A stretch of DNA of 64,000 nucleotides from Hymenoscyphus infarciens. Its lineage: Eukaryota; Ascomycota; Leotiomycetes; Helotiales; Helotiaceae. The stretch covers positions 1 to 64,000 of the forward strand of contig LLCB01000094.1 of NCBI GenBank assembly GCA_001414345.1, read 5' to 3'. Of the stretch, positions 56,944-64,000 are shown piece by piece. The notes beneath the pieces are model-generated. The model worked only from the letters and a program-made list of their open reading frames with translations, was not told the origin of the DNA and made no database searches. Every line of letters begins with the position of its first letter. Positions within the stretch are counted from its first letter, which is position 1. The position numbers and the translations under genes were made by a program.

Positions 56944-58408
56944 TTATGGATGTTGTGCTTTGGGAACGACAGCAATGATACTCTCGCCAGTAGCAGCATA
57001 AGCCTTCTTCTCTAGAATCTTGAATCCTGCAGCTTCCATCAAGGCATTCCACTGCTTGTCTGTACGCTCAACCGATGAGAGACTTGCCAACATTGTCAAA
57101 TCGAATTGAGTTGCATGTGCGTGCGCACCCTTGTTGGGGACTACGATTTCGTCAATTACCAGAACCGAATCCTTGGACATGGCTTCGGCGGTCAATTTTA
57201 GGAGCGCGATGGCCTTTTCATCGGGGTAGTCATGGAGAATCATGCGCATGTAATAAGTCTTGGCTCCTATTATTCTGTCAGCTGGAAAGATTTCATGTGA
57301 GAGGGAGTCGGAAAAGGGACCTTTGATTGGTTGTCCTTGCCACATGTCGATTCCCAGATTTTCGACACCAGGTGTTGGGATAGCATGGGGAATGACCATT
57401 GGCAAATCTTCAAGGATCACCCGGCCTTTAAGTTCAGGAAGTTTGCCCTTGAGCAAAGCACATTGGTGTCCAACCCCTCCAGCTACGTCCACGAAGAGAA
57501 CATCATCGGGACCGGTTCCTTCGCTGTGCTTGGGTAGGTCATATGCATCCAACCAGGTAGTTGGTTGACTTTGGAGAATCAGTATAAGTTTATTCGAAAG
57601 ACCACGGAAGATGTTGACAATCGAGGAGATCACTTACTCAGCATATACGGCCGTCATCCACGACTGGAGATCTTCCATCATTTTTGGCTGGGAAAGTGCG
57701 AATACGAAAGCTGGCAAATCGGTTTGATACGCGATTTGGAAGGGGGTATGCATAACATCGGATGGGTTGGCATATTTGGTATCTTTCAAGAATTGCGGGA
57801 CTTTAGTCTGGGATGGCATGTGGCCCTCAAAGCTGGAGGGGGAAAAGGTCAGCCTAGTATCTTGTTGTGAATTCAGTGAATACCTACTTATGTCTCAATC
57901 CCGCCGCATATCCAGGCTTGCCCAAGGTGTGTGTGATGTTGTTGGCAGCGAAAGTATCCTCGTCGACTTCCTTGACCATTTTTTGAGCAGCAAGGAAACG
58001 GAGAATTCTTCCTGTGCCGAGTTAGAGAGGATCCTTCGATATGAAAGTGAAATTTAACTCACCCATAAGCACAACATCGCAGTTCTGGGTCTTTGCAATA
58101 TCTTCAACGGTCCGTGGCTTGTCGCTCTTGGACAGGAGTTCAAAGACGCCAAGGTCGCTGGCTACAACACTCCATGTCAAGTTCATAGGCTATGTCATGA
58201 GTTAGGAGTGAGGAACATCTTGGCCTTTCTTTCAAACTTATCTTACCGAGTAGGCAACGCGGTAAACGGTGTCATGGGGATCTTCAACAGCACTCGAAAG
58301 CTCGTTCAAGCTCTCGTACAGCTCCAAACGAGTTGCTTTGTCTTGGGGTGGGTTCGCAATCAAGCTTTTGATTCCGGCAAGGACTTGGGATACGTCGGTG
58401 GACGCCAT
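56944..58408 (-). CDS. SAM-dependent O-methyltransferase (COMT-like)
   Basis: Five exons, complement(56944..57568, 57638..57832, 57888..58011, 58063..58189, 58247..58408), with introns of 57, 51, 55 and 69 nt; 410 aa, frame kept throughout. The N-terminal half holds a winged-helix-like dimerisation region (DLGVFELLSKSDKPRTVEDI). The SAM site is VDVAGGVGHQ (229-238), here with AGG instead of the common GGG. The catalytic-base region is MRMILHDYPDE with His315, and IVDE-type LVIDEIVVPNKG follows. It methylates a hydroxyl on a small molecule, probably a specialised metabolite; the substrate is unknown. It neighbours an NmrA remnant and a UbiA gene. Its upstream region holds microsatellites. Confidence 0.92.
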
Positions 58409-58597
58409 GATCGTATTGTATCTGGTTGTTGTGGAAGATGAAGTTGAAGGAGGATGTTTGTTTTCACTTCCAAGCAAAGTCGTACCTGACCTCCCGCCTT
58501 TATTCACGCCATCGTACCTGCCCTGAGACCCTGTGAAGTCGTGCAGCTCACGTGCCGGAATGCACGGCTAAAGTTTGTATGGTGATGGGTATGGCGC

Positions 58598-58628
<31 letters not shown>

Positions 58629-59418
58629 CTGAGAGTGAGACTGAGAGTGAGACTGAGACTGTTGGTATCACCTTCCTTCCCTTCACTTGAGTGTTGCAGT
58701 AGGAGTAGGGTTGGTGAGTGGGTGTGGGTGGGTTGCAGCATAATTTCAAACACCAATACCAACACCAATACCAACACCAACACCAACTACATACAGTACG
58801 GAGAGACCTAACCGACATCCAACCAACCTTGCGCCCCCAACACCCACCTCATTAGCCCATTCCAGTACAATTGCAGCCTTCCTGGTTCATGTCACTCTAG
58901 ACTTACTTACTCTCTTAGCCTTGACGTTGGCGTCTTAAAATAACTAGGCTAGGCTAGGCTAGGCGAGGCTAACGTTTTCGTAACGGGCGGAAGTGGGAAG
59001 TGGGAGTGGGATGGGATAGCCAAGATATGCCTCGCAGCTGCATCACCGAGTCTAACTCGTATAATTGCGTCGGTCGTAAGTAATCCTGGTGGCTGACTTT
59101 GCCGCATCGCTGTGAAATGGCGGAGAAGTTCGCGATCTTCTGTCCCTTTTTGTGTGGTACCTCCGTACCTTTCGATCCACCACGAAGGATGCGCGCTAAA
59201 CCCTCCTTTTTTTTCCAAGCGCCCAAATTACTGAGCGCGGAGATTTATTTCGCGGAGTGCGATTGAAACGTGTTTCTTATCTGGAAGCGAACATGGATTC
59301 TGTGACAAGCTAGTGGGAAAAATGACAAGACAAGTGATGGGAACTCAGCTTCGCTTAGTTTGTGTAAGAAGGACAGCTAATCCGATGCCGATATTGCTAC
59401 TTTTTGTAAAGCCATCTC
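58409..59418. repeat. Microsatellite-rich promoter region of O-methyltransferase
   Basis: A GTGAGA/GTGACT-type hexanucleotide array lies at about 58603-58660, an AACACC/AATACC array at about 58747-58790 and a CTAGG array at about 58943-58970. No gene is supported. The first two arrays lie 200-400 bp upstream of the methyltransferase ATG. Confidence 0.7.
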
Positions 59419-59823
59419 TCATGCATAATCTTCAATTAAGGTTGCCGTAGTCATCACAGGCTGGACCGTTGGTGGCTTATTTATTGCCATGAAGCCAAAT
59501 GTGACTTTGACATCGTGTTCAGTGTGATGATATGATACGTTCAGCCAGCCACATGGTACAAGAAGATCTTGGGTCCCAATGGAAGGATGCAACTCCTTCT
59601 GTACCATGTAAGCTCGGAAGAGAGAAAATCCTGTCACGCATACAACTGCATCTAATATACCAGTTTGAAATCCAAAGCAGTAACATCTCCGACCTCGACT
59701 GCAGAATAAGACAATAGTGCCATTCAAATCAGCCTTGGGTTCCAGAAACTCGTTGAACCATACAAGGAAAGTATCTTGGCTCTGTTCAAGGAGTTCCTCC
59801 GCGTCATCCAGATCTAGTCTCAT
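59419..59823 (-). CDS. Possible small uncharacterised protein (134 aa)
   Basis: Open from ATG 59823 (MRLDLDDAEELLEQSQDTFL) to the stop at 59419. The start is helical and acidic, the middle holds LNGTIVLFCSRGRRCYCFGF, and the rest shows a mixed pattern (VTFGFMAINKPPTV). No family is recognised and no intron is needed. It could be a true small gene or a fragment; coding evidence is only the open frame and balanced composition. It is divergent from the UbiA gene, about 200 bp apart. Confidence 0.35.
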   Translation of the reverse strand: MRLDLDDAEELLEQSQDTFLVWFNEFLEPKADLNGTIVLFCSRGRRCYCFGFQTGILDAVVCVTGFSLFRAYMVQKELHPSIGTQDLLVPCGWLNVSYHHTEHDVKVTFGFMAINKPPTVQPVMTTATLIEDYA

Positions 59824-60029
59824 CGAAACGTGTATACTCCGGCATGGAGGTAACCAAAAATTCAATCAAAAAAAGAGACTAGCTGTTGGAAGCAAAAGTG
59901 GAGCTATATCTTACTCTCTTTCGGTTCGTAGAGTCCACGAAATGTTCTTCATCACGAAGTGCTATCAAACAGTCACTACGCAATACCGTTTCTTATCTTT
60001 TCAAACGCTTCGTTGTCAGAAACTCCATC

Positions 60030-60926
60030 ATGTCGACTTTAGCTGCCTACCTCGAGCTCATGCGCTTCGGAAATCCAGTCGGGGCGATAATGGTTTACTT
60101 CCCATATCTTTACGGTGCTCTTTCGGCCCTTTCAGCGCCCAACAACCATAACAGCAGCAACCTGAAGGCAATTCTGGGCACCAATGCAATATTGTTTCCA
60201 GCTGCTATCATGTTACATTCAGCAGCCTGTTCCTGGAACGACATCGTCGACTCCGAAATCGATAAGAAGGTTTCCAGAACAAAATCGAGACCAATCCCAC
60301 GCGGGGCCATCTCACTTCGGAATGCATACATTTTCACTTTCGCAGAGACCGTCATCTGGCTCGCCCTATTATCGCTCTTACCTCCTCGAACCCTCACCTG
60401 GTCACTCCCTCTCATACCCATGACAATCCTCTACCCTTATTCCAAACGGTTCACGCACTACACCACGTTGTTTCTCTCGCCTATTATCGCTTGGGCCGTC
60501 TACATCGGATATGTCGCCATGCAGGCCGATCCTCTCTCCTCGCCAGCAACTTTCTGGGGATTAGCATGCATGTTTTTCGCCGAATGCATCCACGAAAACA
60601 TTCTCGAGATGATTTATGCTCATCAAGATCTCAAGGACGACCTGAAAGCTGGGGTCAGCTCCATGGCCATCCGTTTCCGATCAGATCCAAAAAAAGCATT
60701 GGCTTTGTTTGCACTGACGGAGTTGGCTTCTCGCCTTGCGAGTGGGACTTTGATGGGGTTTGGCACGTCGTATTATGTTTTGGTATGCATGGGGAGTGCG
60801 GCTGTAAATGCCTGGATGATTGCGAGTGTTGATCTCGCGGAGGCTGCTCAATGTTGGTGGTGGTTTCAGGGGGGTGGGATGATGATTGGTTCTGTTCTTT
60901 CGGTTGGGATGTTGTTCCAATTGTAG
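60030..60926 (+). CDS. UbiA-family prenyltransferase
   Basis: Single exon, 298 aa from ATG 60030; the frame is open upstream but without ATG. The first Asp-rich motif is N70-D-x2-D-x3-D78 followed by KKVSRTKSRPIPRG, and the second is AHQDLKDDLKAG (D200-D204). Both bind Mg-diphosphate. About eight hydrophobic helices are visible. It transfers a prenyl chain to an aromatic or phenolic acceptor in a membrane. It is shorter than mitochondrial Coq2 (about 370 aa) and has no presequence, so a meroterpenoid-type enzyme is more likely (inference). Neighbouring O-methyltransferase and NmrA remnant fit a metabolite locus. Confidence 0.9.
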   Translation: MSTLAAYLELMRFGNPVGAIMVYFPYLYGALSALSAPNNHNSSNLKAILGTNAILFPAAIMLHSAACSWNDIVDSEIDKKVSRTKSRPIPRGAISLRNAYIFTFAETVIWLALLSLLPPRTLTWSLPLIPMTILYPYSKRFTHYTTLFLSPIIAWAVYIGYVAMQADPLSSPATFWGLACMFFAECIHENILEMIYAHQDLKDDLKAGVSSMAIRFRSDPKKALALFALTELASRLASGTLMGFGTSYYVLVCMGSAAVNAWMIASVDLAEAAQCWWWFQGGGMMIGSVLSVGMLFQL

Positions 60927-61706
60927 GGGTGAGAAACGTGCAGAAACGTGGTGGCATGATGACGGTGGCAAGAGGATGAGCGGGGAAAATCCGCATTCAT
61001 TGCACCTTTGCAGGGGGGGAGACCTGGGGGCGCAGCACTTTATTTACAGCTGAAATCGATTGTCGAGCCGATTGCCGAGTCCTCCACTCAGAGGAAAGAA
61101 ATAACCATTCTCTGCATATGTTCCTTCTATGCTTATCTTTGTCCTCCGTGAAATGAAAATGCTGACCGCAGTGTGGCGTACACACCTCCGATACTAGAGT
61201 CGGGCAAAGGATGAGCGGGGTAAAGTTGCACGAGATTCTACGAGGGATTCTTTTGTGGAGTGTTTGCGTGAGATTTTGGATTGGAATTGTACTCCGTAAG
61301 ATGTCGAATCGAATCGTGCCTCGCCCATGCAGCCGATAGCCTTATTACGTATCGCCATATGGCCATCAAGTGTGAATGCAGAGATTCCGTGCAACATGCG
61401 TGCAACATGAGACGGCTCGCTCAGTGGAGAACTTCAGCAGCAAGCAATAAATGCACCTCCCGCTTTGTGGCTTTAACGTACATCGGAAGGATGCAGTCAA
61501 CATTGTTTCTATTTTCCTCCTCAATGGCTACTACTAGGTACAGTGTGGCATGGTTTGGGATTCTTCATTAATCCTTCCGACGAGCTCTCATCGTCTGGTT
61601 TCCTAAATTGGAACTAGTACACAGATATCAAATACATCTTAATCTGCAACAATTCTGCCTGTTATCTCTTCTGCATTCTACGACAAGGTACTTTGATTTT
61701 GCAAAC
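60927..61706. other. Intergenic, promoter of rhodopsin-domain gene
   Basis: No gene is supported. Holds the UbiA 3' flank on the left and the promoter of the membrane-protein gene on the right. Confidence 0.45.
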
Positions 61707-63007
61707 ATGTCTGCTCCTGCTTTATTACCACCACCGGACGGGAACCGAGATCGGGCACCACAACTTCTCGCTATCTACGGTGTCCAAGGGATACTCTCGA
61801 TAATCGTTGTCGCTTTGCGATTTTACGTTCGTTATGCTAAGCGAATCATTGGGCTCGAGGATTGGGCGATGTTGGTTGCTCTGGTATGCTGTCACGCCGA
61901 GACCTTTTTTATACAAGACTAACAGCACTTAGGTGTTTTACATTACCGGGAGTGTTTTCATACCAGTTTTAACACATTATGGCCTGGGTCGTCATATCTT
62001 CTATGTCCTCCCCCAGAACATTCCACACGTGGTGAGATGGAACTGGATCATACAGCCCTTTGGGATAATGTAACCCTTCCCGAGACATTCTGAAATAAAC
62101 CTTCTTGCAGTACTAACTTTGCATTCAGGTCTCAGCCCTTGGGCAAACTTTCCGTGTCCATTTTCCTCTTGAAATTAATGCCCCAAACTACCTTCTGGAG
62201 GAAATGGTTTCTTTATATCAACAACGGGATATTTACAACTCTCGCAATTCTTTGCGCAATCTTTACCTACGTACAATGCAATCCACCAAGAGCGCTATGG
62301 GAGACGGTTCCAGACGCAAAGTGCTGGGCACCAGATGTTCAAGCCAATTTTTCTATCGCTACAACTGGTGAGTGAAAATAGTCTTCTCGATTTGCATTCG
62401 GCTAAGCGTTCAATTCAGCATTTGGCGCGTTGTTTGATTATCAACTGAGTTTACTTCCATTGACAATTCTTTGGAATCTCAAGATGGACTTCAAACGCAA
62501 AATGGGTGTTTACGTTCTCCTCGGTGCTAGTGTCTTGTAAGTCTTCCTCCTGTCATCAGCCTCCAAATCCTAACACTCTTCCCAGTTCCGGCATCTCAGC
62601 GACCTGTAAAGCGATACAACTACAAGAACTAGCAAGCAGAACAGACGTAACATGGGACACCTTTTCCCTCTACGCATGGGCTTCGTAAGCTTCCTTCCGC
62701 CACCTCACCACCAGCAGAAGAAGTTCACTAACAAAACACAATCAGAACTGAGCTCTTCGTCAATATCCTTTGTGGTTCAATTCCTACACTAAAACCACTA
62801 TGGGACAGATGGGCCAAGGGCAGTGCCATTGCACCCAGTCACCAGCAAAAATATAGCGGAAGTGGCTCTTACAAGTTGAAGGATTCATCGTATAGGTCTT
62901 CGAAACCTTCTTCCAAGGCACCTACTACGGGGACAGGGGACGAGATTACGCTTGTTCAATCCTATGGGGTTCAGTCGGAGCATACTTCCATGAAGGAGGT
63001 TGTTTAA
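61707..63007 (+). CDS. Fungal rhodopsin-domain integral membrane protein
   Basis: Six exons, join(61707..61883, 61933..62069, 62129..62367, 62419..62536, 62586..62684, 62746..63007), with introns of 49-61 nt; 343 aa. Hydrophobic helices alternate with conserved phrases of the fungal rhodopsin-like family: YGVQGILSIIVVALRFYVRY, GLEDWAMLVALV, HYGLGRHIF, GKLSVSIFLLKL, CNPPRALWE with KCW (paired Cys of the extracellular loop), ALFDYQLSLLPLTILW. The cytosolic C-terminus is Ser/Lys-rich (about 260-343). Members are seven-helix-like and often compared with PTH11-type receptors, but this one has no CFEM domain and no retinal Lys is evident. A plasma-membrane sensor is possible (inference). Confidence 0.88.
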
Positions 63008-63747
63008 TTTGTGTTTTTTGTCTTTCTTTTTGGTACTCGGGGAGATGTATTTCTAGTTCTATATAGTACTTCTTACAATAAGTTGAGCAGGGACTGTAAT
63101 GTTAATCAAGATGTTGAGAATTGATGAATTCTCTTTTTTATCTTTCACTTATCAAGAGACTCAAATGACGTTTAACAGCGTAGATAGGTAAGCCTGTAAA
63201 GTCGTGACCTTTACTAGAGTCGTAGATGAACAAGAGATAATAATCCATTTCTTTCTTGTTGAAAGTTGCTAACGCATTTGCGCCGAGTTAGCACCTCTGA
63301 AGAAAAACAGCCACTTATTTTTCCAACCGCCCGCCCCCACCATTTCGATAACCTTTTAGTCTGCCGAGTCGCAGTTAAGATAGTGGCAATTTCTATTTTC
63401 ATATTTCTGTGCACTAATAATGCATTGTCGTGGCGCTGTGTTACTTCGGGTGCCTTCCCCATTGGGTCGCTTTCCCGTTTCCCACCTTGGCCCGGCCAAT
63501 TCGTTTCCCACAGAGTCACTTGCATATTGACGCAGATGTACGAAGGCGGTGTGGTAATTGGGCCTCGTCCCCAGTAAGCAACAGCAATCCCAAGTCTGTG
63601 CGGTGAAGGATTGAACGAAGTCTGGCAATCATGCCCACAGATTGGTGGGGTAGAAGTAAGCGCCGTTGTGCTCCGTAGGATTCGTCTGGAAGCCCTGCTA
63701 GCTTATTTTCCTAGTTCTCCAAAACGGTGTACTATTGCTACTACTTA
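63008..63747. other. Intergenic, no gene supported
   Basis: Short overlapping frames at 63214-63628 on both strands have no family. Nothing else is recognised. Confidence 0.45.
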
Positions 63748-63954
63748 TCCCCCCCCCCTAATTACATTGTAATCCCCACTCTTTGTAGATCTGGGGGAGG
63801 CTGTGTAAATTCCTGGTAATTTCAGCCCATAGAACCTTCTTAATCACTCCATTGTTTAACATTAATTCTTCTTATTGGTTCGGCGCTTTGACATTACCAG
63901 GAGTTTACGCAGCCTCCACTCGGTGGGTCATTATAATGTAATTAGGGGGGGGGA
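63748..63954. mobile_element. 207-bp MITE with C9/G9 termini and TA duplication
   Basis: Ends TCCCCCCCCCTAATTACAT (left) and the complement on the right are flanked by TA (63746-63747, 63955-63956). A second inner inverted pair lies at about 63806-63831 and 63890-63915 (AGGCTGTGTAAATTCCTGG against AGGCTGCGTAAACTCCTGG in complement). The interior is non-coding. The structure is that of a non-autonomous Tc1/mariner-like element. Confidence 0.8.
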
Positions 63955-64000
63955 TAGTACCTGTTCTGTATATTGCGCTTGCCGAGGTGTCAGCACGAAG

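Overview
The window reads as nuclear DNA of a filamentous ascomycete. Genes are dense, on both strands, and cut by short GT-AG introns (about 45-90 nt) with CTAAC/CTGAC-like branch points. The gene families (Zn2Cys6 regulator, HET domain, rhodopsin-domain membrane protein, NmrA, fungal sulfotransferase) are typical of Pezizomycotina. A Leotiomycete is my best guess, from the general flavour only. All family calls come from reading the proteins, not from a search.

Layout: DBP10 (-) and an MFS transporter (+) at 0.7-5.6 kb; a decayed F-box/LRR gene at 6.2-7.7 kb; a gene-poor, AT-rich, microsatellite-rich block with coding debris at 7.7-12.3 kb; ESF2 (-) and an aldehyde dehydrogenase (+) from a shared 194-bp promoter at 12.4-15.1 kb; a 119-aa small gene and two uncharacterised genes at 16.4-21.6 kb; a dead HET gene and an iterated TCCGAG tract at 22.0-24.2 kb; DBP7 (-) and PAN6 (+) divergent at 24.7-28.7 kb; a 12-exon Zn2Cys6 regulator at 29.3-32.3 kb; a Q/P-rich gene, a secreted DJ-1/PfpI protein and a sulfotransferase gene broken by a 209-bp MITE at 33.9-39.3 kb; an uncharacterised gene, an eIF2alpha-kinase-like gene, another conserved unknown, a TauD dioxygenase and NMD3 at 40.0-50.2 kb; an ankyrin gene at 52.2-53.2 kb; two decayed genes (ubiquitin-like-domain family, NmrA), an O-methyltransferase, a UbiA prenyltransferase and a rhodopsin-domain membrane protein at 54.1-63.0 kb.

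Two functional themes stand out. Four genes (DBP10, ESF2, DBP7, NMD3) serve ribosome assembly or export, and a fifth (eIF2alpha-kinase-like) would control translation. They are housekeeping genes set between stretches of decay. The right end (NmrA remnant, O-methyltransferase, UbiA prenyltransferase) looks like the remains of a small specialised-metabolite locus, but no polyketide, peptide or terpene synthase is visible.

At least six genes are broken. Four short TA-flanked inverted-repeat elements (MITE-like, Tc1/mariner style) lie in the right half, and one sits inside the sulfotransferase gene just before its P-loop. That insertion is the clearest unusual event in the window. I saw no CRISPR, rRNA or convincing tRNA.
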